The notes beneath the pieces were generated by a model. That model had not been told where the DNA came from, did not search any database, and saw only the letters and a program-made list of their open reading frames with translations. A DNA stretch of 64,000 bases, taken from the NCBI RefSeq assembly GCF_014698065.1, contig NZ_JACJSI010000027.1, forward strand, positions 1-64,000, written 5' to 3'. Source of the DNA: Nostoc flagelliforme FACHB-838 (GTDB taxonomy: Bacteria > Cyanobacteriota > Cyanobacteriia > Cyanobacteriales > Nostocaceae). This document shows positions 45,605 to 54,749 of the stretch, one piece after another; position 1 is the stretch's first letter, and each line of letters starts with the position of its first letter. Both the position numbers and the translations under genes were made by a program.

Positions 45605-46298
45605 GGTAATTCTTCTATAAAATCACTAAATTGAAAGATAGAGTAAATCGAGCAATCGTTGAAAATTAAGTGACATACAGCAGTTCTCAAGTAGGACTCC
45701 ATTTGTGCAGGCGCTATTTTTAATCGTCAAGTATATTTGCCGAGTACTTTATCAAAAAGCCTAATTGCTTTACAGAAATACCTGTTTACTTTATCAAAAT
45801 ACTTAAATTACTTTCTCAAAAGCTGTGTTTGCTTACTCAAACCCCAGTTTGCTTACTCATTTTAGTGTTTTCCGCAAGCAAAAGCTGTGTTTGCTTACTC
45901 ATTTTGGTGTTTTCCGCAAGTAAAAGCTATATTTGCTTACTCAAAAGCTGTGTTTGCTTACTCATTTTGGTGTTTTCCGCAAGCAAAAGCTGTGTTTGCT
46001 TACTCATTTTAGTGTTTTCCGCAAGCAAAAGCTGTGTTTGCTTACTCAAACTCCAGTTTGCTTTCTCATTGTTAATTGTTAGAAGTTTTACTTTAGAAAT
46101 GTTTTATCTTTGGGACTAGTAAGCCACGGCGTAAATAGAGCAACCATTTAAAATCCCTTACTTTAAACAATTTGCTCAAATGCCTTGTGTGGTTAAATCA
46201 TGATCAAGTTAGTGACTCTGCGCTAAAGTAAAAATATTGGGATAAAAATCTCTGGCAGTAAGTTCAATACACCACTAATCTTTACCACTGCGGCGATC
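45605..46298. other. Intergenic region dominated by a tandem repeat
   Basis: About 690 bases. Degenerate 21-bp units (TACTTTATCAAAA-like) start near 45730 and pass into the well-conserved array at 45829-46067. After it, 46070-46298 is unique sequence with the promoter of the next gene. An ORF of 96 codons here only reflects repeat length being a multiple of three. Confidence 0.6.
45829..46067. repeat. Tandem repeat array, 21/42-bp periodicity
   Basis: The word TTGCTTACTC recurs at 45829, 45849, 45891, 45933, 45954, 45996 and 46038, with a variant TTGCTTTCTC at 46058. Spacings are 20, 42, 42, 21, 42, 42, 20. The 42-bp unit is AGCTGTGTTTGCTTACTCAT followed by TTTGGTGTTTTCCGCAAGCA and AA. The spacing pattern is mirror-symmetric. 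Confidence 0.92.
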
Positions 46299-46637
46299 AT
46301 GTCTCAAGAGCATAACGAATCACTCCAAATTCAAGAAATCACTAAACTCAAACCGAAACACTTTGCTGATTTAGTCAGATCAGCACAGCTAGTTTTCGAC
46401 CCCACAGCCGGAGTTTCGGGAAGACATATAACAGTTGACTGGGAACAATTCGGAATCCCCCGTGATGTAGCGGACAATCTCAAATCACTTGGTCAACAGT
46501 ACCAATATGCGTCTCCTCACATTCCTGTTGAAGACATTTGGGGTAAATTAACTCCAGAAACTCGTATTTGGTTTGTTGAAAATAAAGATCGGTTGTGGCA
46601 GCTTGAAGAAGCTTTCCCAGCCCTTGACGAAGATTAA
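46299..46637 (+). CDS. Conserved-looking hypothetical protein, 112 aa
   Basis: A soluble 112-residue protein rich in charged and aromatic residues (ITKLKPKHFADLVRSAQLVF, GVSGRHITVDWEQFGIPRDV, DNLKSLGQQYQYASPH, WFVENKDRLWQLEEAFPALD). No family recognised. Codon use looks like the neighbours and the reading frame is clean, so it is likely real. The ATG lacks a strong ribosome site. A palindromic element begins right at its stop codon and could supply its terminator. Confidence 0.65.
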   Translation: MSQEHNESLQIQEITKLKPKHFADLVRSAQLVFDPTAGVSGRHITVDWEQFGIPRDVADNLKSLGQQYQYASPHIPVEDIWGKLTPETRIWFVENKDRLWQLEEAFPALDED

Positions 46638-46740
46638 AGGACTTGCAAAAAAATAAATTATCCCAAATTATTTGTAGATTTGTCGAGGCGCAAGACTTTG
46701 CGCCCCGATGATGGGATGTTTTTTAATTGGAAGTCCCTAA
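46634..46740. mobile_element. MITE-like palindromic element
   Basis: Inverted ends GGACTT (46639-46644) and AAGTCC (46731-46736), with further imperfect pairing inward (TTATCCCA/TGGGATG) and a central GGCGCAA/TTTGCGCC hairpin. About 100 bp, non-coding, overlapping the stop region of the preceding gene. Confidence 0.6.
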
Positions 46741-46774
46741 ACAGTGGAACCATTGAAAGGAATACAAATTATTT

Positions 46775-46804
46775 ATAGGGGCACAACGATCATTGTGCCC
46801 CTAT
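46775..46804. repeat. 12-bp perfect inverted repeat
   Basis: ATAGGGGCACAA (46775-46786) and TTGTGCCCCTAT (46793-46804) with a six-base CGATCA spacer. It resembles a Nostoc dispersed hairpin. Confidence 0.85.
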
Positions 46805-46855
46805 CATCTCTCTATAGGGGTTATTGTTTGAATGCAACACGCGGTAAATTTACAC

Positions 46856-46959
46856 TTATACCATTTAACTTTAATAATGATACAAATACGCTGATAAGGG
46901 CATGGCATTGCCATGCCCCGACGATAAATATGTATCAGGATTTTCGTGAATTGGTATTA
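46856..46959. mobile_element. MITE-like palindrome with central hairpin
   Basis: TTATACCATT (46856) and AATTGGTATTA (to 46959) form the ends, TGATACA and TGTATCA pair inside, and a perfect GGGCATGGCA-T-TGCCATGCCC hairpin (46898-46918) lies at the exact centre. About 104 bp. A nominal 81-codon ORF across this region is not a gene. Confidence 0.7.
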
Positions 46960-47099
46960 GTAGTCCACCAAACTAACTTTGATGGATAGATAAGTTCGTA
47001 ATCAAGACTTAGCAAACTTGGCTTGACAGACTCTAGCTATCCTGGGCGATCGCGCTAGCTTGAGTACATCGCGTTAAATTAATAAAAAAGCTCATATCG

Positions 47100-48284
47100 A
47101 TGAATCAAAGCGTAAGTGCTACTCCCAGCCTGGAAGAACACACTCATGAACATTCTGTCGTTACCAAACAACAGCTATTTGCAAAGCAACTAATTGTCCT
47201 TGTCTTAGAAATGCTTCTGGCATTACCTCTGGGTTTATTCCTCGCAAAGTTCCAAATTGGCAGGATTGCCTGGATATTTGGTGGAATTGCTGCTGGTACA
47301 ATGGTTCTTCAAGGGTGTCGAATTCTTTATCAATATTCTCCCCAACCTAACCGCACTGCTAGAAAAGTAGGAATGGCACTTGTCGGCTTAACTGTCGGCG
47401 CTTCCAATGCTCACGGTAATCTAACTAGTGTTGCTTCTAGTATTCCTATATTTATTTTTCTTACCTTGTTTCTGCTGCTGAGTGGAAGCTGTATTGGTTA
47501 CATTTACTCGCGCCTTAGCAAAACCAACCTATTAACAGCAATGCTGGCTACAGTTCCTGGTGGTGTAGGAATTATGGCAGCGATCGCTGCTGATTACAAT
47601 AAAAATGTGAGCTTGGTTGCTCTAGTTCAGGCGATTCGCGTCACCTCAGTAGTTGTCCTAATTCCCCTAGTCGCTAAAACATCAACTGGTAATTACTATA
47701 GGCAAACACTCCCAATCAACGCTGCTTGGTTCAATTTCGATCCATCTCAACTACAATTACTTTTGTTAGTACTGGTAATTACTGGATTAGTAGTTTATCC
47801 AGCTATATTATTTAAAATTCCGGCTGGCGATTTCTTTGGTGCATTGTTGATTGGTATTGGGTTTAATCCTTTGCTACATTGGTTGCCTTTTGGGGGTGAT
47901 ATTAGCTTTAGTCCGCCGCCAATCATAAACTTATTGGGTCAAATGCTCCTGGGAATTACTATTGGTGAGTATTGGGGAGACAAACCCAACTTTAGAAAGC
48001 GGACTGTCGGCTATGCCTTGATGTCTGTGGCCATGACTCTGATAGCCGGAGCGATCGCTGCTGTACTTGCAATGCAATTAACCTCTTGGGATTGGTTAAC
48101 CTGTCTTTTAGTCACAGCACCAGGAGGATCAGCAGAAATGATCCTGGTTTCTCTAGCATTGAATCATAATGTTGAAATTGTTACAACTGGTCATTTAGTG
48201 CGACTAATTGCGATTAACAGTTCCCTGCCTCTTTGGGTGTTTTTGTTTCGCCGTCTGGATCAGCAACTTCCTGAATCAGTTTAA
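47100..48284 (+). CDS. AbrB-family membrane protein (ammonia monooxygenase-like AbrB duplication family)
   Basis: A 394-residue protein with about ten membrane segments arranged as two related halves. LVLEMLLALPLGLFLAKFQI, PGGVGIMAAIAADYN in half one corresponds to PGGSAEMILVSLALNHN in half two, the family's repeated P-G-G-x-x-E/I-M motif. This matches the membrane AbrB family of unknown transport function; it is not the DNA-binding AbrB regulator despite the name. The hydrophilic, histidine-containing N-terminus (EEHTHEHS) is unusual. A TrpF-like gene follows after 52 bases. Confidence 0.82.
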   Translation: MNQSVSATPSLEEHTHEHSVVTKQQLFAKQLIVLVLEMLLALPLGLFLAKFQIGRIAWIFGGIAAGTMVLQGCRILYQYSPQPNRTARKVGMALVGLTVGASNAHGNLTSVASSIPIFIFLTLFLLLSGSCIGYIYSRLSKTNLLTAMLATVPGGVGIMAAIAADYNKNVSLVALVQAIRVTSVVVLIPLVAKTSTGNYYRQTLPINAAWFNFDPSQLQLLLLVLVITGLVVYPAILFKIPAGDFFGALLIGIGFNPLLHWLPFGGDISFSPPPIINLLGQMLLGITIGEYWGDKPNFRKRTVGYALMSVAMTLIAGAIAAVLAMQLTSWDWLTCLLVTAPGGSAEMILVSLALNHNVEIVTTGHLVRLIAINSSLPLWVFLFRRLDQQLPESV

Positions 48285-48336
48285 TTATTTTAAGGGATTG
48301 GAAATTGGGCATTGGCGCTTTCGGAGTTAGTAAAGA

Positions 48337-48996
48337 ATGGAAAGAACAGCAAACCCAAGAGTCAAAATTTGCTGTATTAGCAGCATAGAAGAAGCATGGA
48401 TTGCCATTCGCTGCGGTGCATCTGCCCTCGGTTTGGTTTCTCAGATGCCAAGTGGCCCCGGTGTCATCTCTGAAGAATTAATTGCGAAAATTGCTGCTTG
48501 TGTACCACCCCCGATCGCTACTTTTTTGCTTACTTCAAGTCAAGATGCTCAGGAGATTATTCAGCAACTAAGGTGCTGTCGGACAAATACTGTGCAAATC
48601 TGCGATCGCTTAGAATCAGGAAGCTATCAAGATATCCGAAATGCCTTACCTGGGATTTCCATTGTCCAAGTAATTCACGTCATTACAGAAAAATCTTTAG
48701 ATGAGGCAATTAGCGTAGCACCATACATAGATGCAATTCTACTAGACTCCGGCAATCAATCACTACCGATTAAAGAGTTAGGCGGTACAGGACGCTTACA
48801 CGACTGGAACTTGAGCGCTAAAATCCGTGAGCAAGTAAACGTGCCAATTTTCTTAGCTGGAGGGCTGAAACCTGAGAATGTTGCGATCGCAGTTCAGCAA
48901 GTTGCTCCTTTCGGACTAGATTTGTGTAGCGCGGTTCGCACCAATGGCAAATTAGATGAGAATAAGCTCCAGTTGTTCTTCCAACAATTGAAATAG
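48337..48996 (+). CDS. Phosphoribosylanthranilate isomerase-like (TrpF-related) protein
   Basis: A 219-residue TIM barrel resembling TrpF, which isomerises phosphoribosylanthranilate in tryptophan synthesis. Preserved: RVKICCISSIEEAWIAIRCG with the catalytic-position cysteine, DAILLDSGNQ with the catalytic-position aspartate, KELGGTGRLHDWN and IFLAGGLKPENV. Changed: the KICG motif reads KICC, the F-x-x-x-SxR substrate segment is replaced by SQMPSGPG, and the end reads GLDLCSAVRTNGKLDENKL. It may be a second TrpF with shifted specificity; other trp genes are not here. It follows the AbrB-type gene on the same strand. Confidence 0.78.
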   Translation: MERTANPRVKICCISSIEEAWIAIRCGASALGLVSQMPSGPGVISEELIAKIAACVPPPIATFLLTSSQDAQEIIQQLRCCRTNTVQICDRLESGSYQDIRNALPGISIVQVIHVITEKSLDEAISVAPYIDAILLDSGNQSLPIKELGGTGRLHDWNLSAKIREQVNVPIFLAGGLKPENVAIAVQQVAPFGLDLCSAVRTNGKLDENKLQLFFQQLK

Positions 48997-49076
48997 GGCT
49001 AATGACAAATGACAAAGATGCAACTTGAATGCTCATAGCTTATTCTTTTGTTATCCAAATATTAAGGATGCTTCAG

Positions 49077-49892
49077 ATGGTTGCCCAAATCCAAGAACTT
49101 GAAGCCCAGCACTGGGTTAAAACTCGTTCATCTCTCGACCCTAGCGAATCTACTTTCCTGATTTGGAAAGGTAAAATTTATGCTTTTATCCCCGGTGAAA
49201 AAAAACAACTCTTGTTTAAGATGCTGGGATTGAGTGTTAGCCGATGTATTCCCACAGATGAGGGTAGCTGGGATTTCACTTCCAGGGAACTGACTTACTA
49301 CCTTAATCCACAAACAGATGAAGTCTTAGCCAAATGGGAGAATCCTTGGACAGGCGAGACAGTTCCAGTAATCCACGTTGCTAATAATCCAGTGCAGGGG
49401 AAGTTTAAAGGAAATTTCCTCGCACAAGTAGATGGTGACAGCACAACCTTTGTTTTTGATATATTTCCCTATTACCCCAATCCCTTAGCAGACGATCCCA
49501 AATTTGCCGAATACAGCCCAAATCCAATTTATCAGGCAGCAGAATTGTTTAAATTAACTGTGCCAACGGCAGACTTATTCAACACCGCCCTCTCTTCAGT
49601 CTCTGAACTCAAACTGAGTTGGGATAGAATTGGTCAATGGCTTCCCTGGATGAAAATGGGCGATCGCCCCGGTCAACTAATCTACAGTGCTGTTGGCAGC
49701 AAAGTAAATGGTTTAACAGAAGTTCCATCTGTGCTGCAAGACGAAATTAATAACCGTATTCCTTTATATAAAAAAGCCCCAAAAGCATTGCTAGATGTGG
49801 AAGATATGACTTCCTGGCTATACTTTCAAAAGCACTTTCCAGCTTACTTGGCTGGTGAAATCTTCCCACTTCCCCAAGCAGAAGAATTTTGA
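49077..49892 (+). CDS. DUF1838-family protein
   Basis: About 271 residues from ATG 49077. AAGGA at 49064-49068 lies eight bases upstream; earlier in-frame starts at 49029 and 49068 are less likely. Sequence features: FLIWKGKIYAFIPGEKKQLL, FKMLGLSVSRC, ELTYYLNPQTDEVLAKWENP and FQKHFPAYLAGEIFPLPQ. This fits DUF1838, a family of unknown function, from memory. No signal peptide. It may be last in a short plus-strand run after the AbrB-type and TrpF-like genes. An IS200/IS605-like end lies immediately after its stop. Confidence 0.65.
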   Translation: MVAQIQELEAQHWVKTRSSLDPSESTFLIWKGKIYAFIPGEKKQLLFKMLGLSVSRCIPTDEGSWDFTSRELTYYLNPQTDEVLAKWENPWTGETVPVIHVANNPVQGKFKGNFLAQVDGDSTTFVFDIFPYYPNPLADDPKFAEYSPNPIYQAAELFKLTVPTADLFNTALSSVSELKLSWDRIGQWLPWMKMGDRPGQLIYSAVGSKVNGLTEVPSVLQDEINNRIPLYKKAPKALLDVEDMTSWLYFQKHFPAYLAGEIFPLPQAEEF

Positions 49893-49990
49893 CATACTCC
49901 CCCGAATTGAATTCGGGGGATTCTGAGATCAAACAGCGATTTCAGTTTCGTACCGTCTTACGTCGCCTAACTCAACCAGTAAATCCTTAT
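49891..49990 (-). mobile_element. Probable solitary right end of an IS200/IS605-family element
   Basis: CCCCCGAATT (49899-49908) and AATTCGGGGG (49910-49919) form a 10-bp hairpin set in GACATACTC...GATTCTGAG, the form typical of IS200/IS605 right ends in cyanobacteria. On the minus strand the adjoining 70 bases read as a short open frame (VELGDVRRYETEIAV stop) that may be a scrap of the element's coding or guide-RNA region. No tnpA or tnpB is present; glsA begins directly beyond. It could equally be a dispersed palindrome-associated repeat. Confidence 0.5.
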
Positions 49991-49992
49991 TT

Positions 49993-50997
49993 CTAGTAAT
50001 CTTTTTTTTGGCACTCAAATAGATGTAAACCTAAACGTTGGGAAAGTTCTTCACACACCTTTACCCCCCGCACACTATTACCACGTACATCAAGCAGTGG
50101 CGAAAAAACTCCAATGCCCATCTTATTGGGTACAACGGCGATAATCCCACCACAAATTCCGCTTTTCGCCGGAATCCCAATTTTATAAGCCCACTCACCT
50201 GCAAAGTTGTACATTCCACAGGTATACATAACACTCAAAATATCTTTGATATAACGTTTATCTACCGCCTGTTCTTTGGTAATCGGATTAATACCTGTGT
50301 TAGCAAGGGTAGCCGCCATCACTGCTAAGTCTTGGCAATTTACCATCACAGCACACTGCTGGAAATAAAGATCCAGCGACTCTTCAATATTCCGGTCGAT
50401 CATGCCAAAGTTAAGCATCAGATGCGCCATTGCCCGGTTGCGATGCCCTGTACTACGTTCTGAGGTAAAAACTGAAATGTCAACGAACACATCGTGGCCA
50501 ATATATCGGCGAAACATATCCAGCATCCGATTGAGGCGTTCGGTGGGGCCGGAACCTTTAATTAAGCTGGTGGTGGCGATCGCACCTGCATTTACCATTG
50601 GATTATAAGGTCGCTTCGATTGCTCATCCAAAATAATCGCGTTGAATGCATCCCCCGTTGGTTCCACCCCAACTCTAGTCAATACGTAATCCAGTCCATG
50701 ATCTTCTAAAGCAAGTCCATAAGTAAATACTTTGGAAATTGACTGAATGGTGAAGAGGTGATCGTAATCGCCAACTTTGTAAACCTGACCATCTACTGTC
50801 ACAATGCAAATGCTGAACAAGTCCGGGTTTGCCTTCGCCAGTTCGGGAATAAATTTCGTTACTGCACCCTCCCCTAATGACTTGTACTGGGAATGCAACT
50901 CATTGAGAAAAGCTGATAGTGGCGATGGATATATTTCTAAGTCTCCTTGATGTGCTTCGTTTGTAATCATGCTGATAGCATTCCCCAAAATACTCAC
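49993..50997 (-). CDS. glsA: Glutaminase A
   Basis: A 334-residue serine-dependent glutaminase with beta-lactamase-like fold, releasing ammonia from glutamine. The active-site serine and lysine are in [20 protein letters not shown], with [69 protein letters not shown] and [20 protein letters not shown] following, all standard. The start is GTG 50997 or ATG 50970; neither has a strong ribosome site. Monocistronic. Confidence 0.94.
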   Translation of the reverse strand: MSILGNAISMITNEAHQGDLEIYPSPLSAFLNELHSQYKSLGEGAVTKFIPELAKANPDLFSICIVTVDGQVYKVGDYDHLFTIQSISKVFTYGLALEDHGLDYVLTRVGVEPTGDAFNAIILDEQSKRPYNPMVNAGAIATTSLIKGSGPTERLNRMLDMFRRYIGHDVFVDISVFTSERSTGHRNRAMAHLMLNFGMIDRNIEESLDLYFQQCAVMVNCQDLAVMAATLANTGINPITKEQAVDKRYIKDILSVMYTCGMYNFAGEWAYKIGIPAKSGICGGIIAVVPNKMGIGVFSPLLDVRGNSVRGVKVCEELSQRLGLHLFECQKKDY

Positions 50998-51865
50998 TAT
51001 ATATAGTAGGGGTGCAGCTGTACATCCCTACAACCGCAAAGATTTTGTCAAACACAGCTGGCTCTAAAAAACCATCCTTGAGCAATTACTGAGGTTAAAA
51101 AACACTATTTGTTCTTTTTGATACTAATAAAGCTTTATTTACAAGCGATCGCAAAGATTTCTTAATTTTTTCATCATTAATCCTGATAAATATTAAGTTG
51201 AGTATCGTCCTTTTTTTTATACTCAGCAATACTAGTATTTGAAGTTATATTTATTACTACTGTCAGTCTAGTCATATAGAATAAAAGTTATGATTAATCT
51301 AAGTAGAACAAACTTTGAAAACAGATATTAAACTCAAACTGATTTGCATAATTATTTTAGATGTAACTCATATCACGACTTATTCATAGGTAAATCTAAA
51401 GATTTACTTAAATAAGCAATTTTAAGTATTTATGCAGTTGCTATTTAATAAAAGTTATATTACCTTCTTATAGGAAATGAGTTTAAAAGATGTAATATAG
51501 AATACACAAATAGTTACGAGCCTTTAGAACCAATGTGAACAGGGTATCGTCACTTTAGTGTGTAATCAGCGTAAAGTTTTTTAAGAAATTTTTGACTTGC
51601 AGAAAAAAGCGTTACATAGCCAAAGTCCGCTTTTGAGAAAGGTTTCACCCTTCAAATTTGAATTTTAATTTGATTGATTTGCCGATAGTTACGCTAAAAC
51701 CCTGATCCCCAAGCTAAAAGGTTCGTGTTAGTCTGTTGCAGTTATAAAGAACAAAGTGAAAACGGAACGAGTTCGAGTTTTTCAAAAGGGTATTCACTAT
51801 TCACTAGTGAAAAGTCCCGCAAGTTATAAAACTTAAGTTCTACAGTCGCTTTCAAAAACGGACGC
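50998..51865. other. Long AT-rich intergenic region upstream of rlpA
   Basis: About 870 bases between diverging genes, with no ORF of interest. It contains one HIP1 octamer near 51147 and long A/T tracts at 51160-51480. The region 51530-51865 should hold the rlpA promoter and leader. I see no hairpin terminator or tandem repeat. Its length leaves room for an undetected small RNA. Confidence 0.4.
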
Positions 51866-52969
51866 ATGAATCAAAGACATTTGTGGATTATTGTTACCCT
51901 GTCTATGGCTGTTTTGGGCATACCCTCAGTCGGTTGCACTCAAACCGCCAAGGGAAATGCCCTAGCTTCCCAGAAATCACCTGCCCCTGATGTAGTGAAG
52001 GTGGGAGAGTACCAATCCAGAGCAGGGAAACAAACCTTGGATGCTGTGATTACAGAAATTCATCCTCACGAGATTAGAGGACGTAAGGCGGCAACCCTGT
52101 TTATCCGAAATATACCTGTTTTCACTTTTTTGAGTCCTGTATCAAATACGAATTTTGAAAATAAAAAAGTTGGTGAAATTGGAAATACTGGGGGCGTGCA
52201 AGGGTACGCCCTTATTGCTAGCAATTCACCAAATGCGCTGAATACTGGTAACGCAACAGATGCAATTAACCAGATTAGCTCGGCTGACAATGACCCGATT
52301 CAGATAGCTGGTGTAATAGCAGCTAAGATCAACCAGTTGAATCGGGAAAATGTGGACGGTAGTAAGATTACCGTAAGTTGGAAAGCAGGGGAAAAATCTA
52401 CTGCTAATCAAGCGCAAAATAAAAGCGTCCCAGTCCAACAAGATGGCGATCGCTATGTAATCAAAATTAATGGCGAAGAACTGGTCGAAATCAACGAAGG
52501 TACGCGACTAGCAGATAGTACCAACAATCTGGCGCAAGATGCATTGCAAGCAACCAATCGCTTACGGAGACTACTAGGCAATGCATCTCCTATAAAAGAG
52601 ATTGCGAATTTACCAGTCCGTCAACAAATATCAATACCAAAGCTGCCTCAACAGGTTGCCGTTGGAGTAGTGCGATCCACCTTGAAAGGTATAGCTTCTT
52701 TTTATGGCTATGATTTTGCTGGTAATCGCACTGCTAGCGGACAGAGATTTAATCCAGAAGCAATGACTGCCGCTCATCGCAGTTTACCCTTTGGTACAAA
52801 AGTCCGTGTAACCAATACTCGTAATGGTCGTTCTGTAGTGCTGCGGATTAATGACCGAGGCCCATTCATTCGTGGTCGAATCATTGACGTGTCTACTGGC
52901 GCGGCTCGAGTTTTGGGAATGATGGGCAGTGGCATAGCACCAGTACGTGTTGAAGTTTTAGGGAAATAA
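51866..52969 (+). CDS. RlpA-family septal-ring lytic transglycosylase-like lipoprotein
   Basis: 367 residues. The N-terminal signal ends in a lipobox-like GIPSVGC (cysteine about residue 24), so it is probably a lipoprotein. A long middle region of unknown fold follows. The C-terminal RlpA double-psi beta-barrel (about 272-366) reads GIASFYGYDFAGNRTASGQR, FNPEAMTAAHRSLPFGTKVR, VTNTRNGRSVVLRINDRGPF and GRIIDVSTGAARVLGM, including the catalytic-type H and D residues. Such proteins cut denuded glycan strands at septa. The usual SPOR domain is absent. Monocistronic. Confidence 0.9.
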   Translation: MNQRHLWIIVTLSMAVLGIPSVGCTQTAKGNALASQKSPAPDVVKVGEYQSRAGKQTLDAVITEIHPHEIRGRKAATLFIRNIPVFTFLSPVSNTNFENKKVGEIGNTGGVQGYALIASNSPNALNTGNATDAINQISSADNDPIQIAGVIAAKINQLNRENVDGSKITVSWKAGEKSTANQAQNKSVPVQQDGDRYVIKINGEELVEINEGTRLADSTNNLAQDALQATNRLRRLLGNASPIKEIANLPVRQQISIPKLPQQVAVGVVRSTLKGIASFYGYDFAGNRTASGQRFNPEAMTAAHRSLPFGTKVRVTNTRNGRSVVLRINDRGPFIRGRIIDVSTGAARVLGMMGSGIAPVRVEVLGK

Positions 52970-53141
52970 TACAGTAGGTTACAGGTTACAGGGAAAAGAT
53001 TATTCCCTATCACCTATAACCTTTCCCCTAAACTCAATTTCCAGTTCCGTATCACTTAATTCCTCTAGTTTAATCATCTCTTCCCTCTATTTCAGATATA
53101 AACTAACGGGGGAGGGATCGATAAGAACTAGGGGTATTTTT

Positions 53142-54749
53142 GTGCGCCTGCTGACAACAGTCGCAGCTTTACGCTGCTATTTAACTAAACGCTGCTCAGA
53201 AAACAAGCTAATTGCAGTTACTGAGGATTTAAAACTAGATGAGATGACTGGCTGGTATCAGACGGCAGTCGGTCTAGTGCCAACTATGGGGAATTTACAT
53301 CAAGGTCATTTAAGCTTGATCCAACGGGCGCGGCAGGAAAATTCTACGGTGATTGTGAGTATTTTCGTTAATCCCCTGCAATTTGCTCCTAATGAGGATT
53401 ATCAACGCTATCCCCGCACTTTAGAGCAAGACCAACAATTTTGCGAACAAGCTGGGGTAGATGCCATTTTTGCACCAACTCCAGAAGAAATGGCAGTTCC
53501 CCACAAAAGTATACAAGAATCAAAGGTTACACAAGTTATCCCCCCATCTGCTATGATAACAGGCTTGTGTGGTCGTTCTCGGCAAGGTCATTTTCAGGGT
53601 GTCGCTACGATTGTTACCAAACTTTTCAACTTGGTACAGCCTGACCGTGCCTACTTTGGTGAAAAGGATGGTCAGCAACTAGCAATTATTAAACGCTTAG
53701 TAGCTGACTTAAATTTGCCAGTAGAAATTGTTGCTTGTCCAACAGTACGGGAAGCGTCGGGTCTTGCCTTCAGTTCTCGCAATCAATATTTGACTGCAAC
53801 GGCAAAAGAGCAAGCAGCTGTGTTATACCGTGGCTTGCGACGAGCTGAAGCTGCATTCATTGCAGGCGATCGCAATAGCAACAAGTTGATAGCAGTGGTA
53901 CAGCAAGAAGTGGCTATAGTCAGCACGATTTTAGTGGAATATATTGAATTGGTTGAACCGACTACGTTGATGTCTTTAGAAAAAGTTGAGGAGGAAGGAA
54001 TGTTGGCGATCGCAGCTCGTCTTGGGTCTACACGTTTGATTGACAATATTATCTTGCGCGATCGTCAACCTATTATCGCCATTGATGGCCCAGCCGGTGC
54101 TGGAAAATCTACAGTGGCGCGTCAAGTGGCAGCAAACCTGAGTTTAGTGTATTTAGATACAGGGGCAATGTACCGTGCTGTCACTTGGTTAGTACTGCAA
54201 AAGGGTATTGCTATTAATGATGAGTGTGCGATCGCGGAATTAACTAACCAGTGTAAAATTGAACTCACTCCTAACCAGGATTTACAATCATCCGTGCGGG
54301 TTTGGATTGATGGTACCGATGTTACCCAGGCAATTCGCACGATTGAGGTAACTTCTCTTGTATCTGCGATCGCAGCACAAAGCGCTGTCCGTCAAGCACT
54401 GGTTAAACAACAGCAAAACTGGGGTAAAAAAGGTGGTTTAGTAGCTGAAGGTCGGGACATTGGTACTCATGTATTCCCCGATGCCGAAGTGAAAATCTTC
54501 TTAACCGCTTCTGTGAGTGAACGCGCACGTCGCCGCCAGGAAGACTTTACCAAACAAGGTCAGTCCGAAGTGAGCTTAGAGCAGCTAAAACACGACATTG
54601 CCGAACGTGACTGGAAAGATAGTACACGCAAAGTTTCCCCTTTGCAAAAAGCAGCCGATGCGATCGAAGTTCAAACCGATGGTTTGGACGTGTCTGAAGT
54701 CACGGCACAAATTGTTAACTACTACCAGCAGCGTTTATCTCAGCCGTAA
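53142..54749 (+). CDS. panC/cmk: Bifunctional pantothenate synthetase / cytidylate kinase
   Basis: A 535-residue fusion characteristic of cyanobacteria. PanC part (about 1-300): VGLVPTMGNLHQGHLSLI with the HIGH-like GH, VSIFVNPLQFAPNEDYQRYP, GRSRQGHFQGVATIVTKLFN and YFGEKDGQQLAIIKRLVADL; it condenses pantoate with beta-alanine. Cmk part (about 305-535): P-loop AIDGPAGAGKSTVARQVA, YLDTGAMYRAVTWL, GLVAEGRDIGTHVFPDAEVK and RARRRQEDF; it phosphorylates CMP. The start is GTG 53142; the N-terminus has the expected cyanobacterial form. Coenzyme A and nucleotide supply are thus linked in one chain. Confidence 0.95.
   Translation: MRLLTTVAALRCYLTKRCSENKLIAVTEDLKLDEMTGWYQTAVGLVPTMGNLHQGHLSLIQRARQENSTVIVSIFVNPLQFAPNEDYQRYPRTLEQDQQFCEQAGVDAIFAPTPEEMAVPHKSIQESKVTQVIPPSAMITGLCGRSRQGHFQGVATIVTKLFNLVQPDRAYFGEKDGQQLAIIKRLVADLNLPVEIVACPTVREASGLAFSSRNQYLTATAKEQAAVLYRGLRRAEAAFIAGDRNSNKLIAVVQQEVAIVSTILVEYIELVEPTTLMSLEKVEEEGMLAIAARLGSTRLIDNIILRDRQPIIAIDGPAGAGKSTVARQVAANLSLVYLDTGAMYRAVTWLVLQKGIAINDECAIAELTNQCKIELTPNQDLQSSVRVWIDGTDVTQAIRTIEVTSLVSAIAAQSAVRQALVKQQQNWGKKGGLVAEGRDIGTHVFPDAEVKIFLTASVSERARRRQEDFTKQGQSEVSLEQLKHDIAERDWKDSTRKVSPLQKAADAIEVQTDGLDVSEVTAQIVNYYQQRLSQP

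Noticed and set aside
45730-46070. Possible CRISPR array, because of regular repeats
   Set aside because: Units abut as tandem repeats with no unique spacers, the repeat is not 24-37 bp plus spacer, and no cas genes are near.
45829-46119. A 96-codon ORF encoding a repeated CVCLLILVFSASKS-like peptide
   Set aside because: It exists only because the DNA tandem repeat has units of 21 and 42 bp; there is no ribosome site and the repeat extends beyond it.
46744-46989. An 81-codon ORF downstream of the 112-aa hypothetical gene
   Set aside because: It runs through two palindromic elements and has no coding features.
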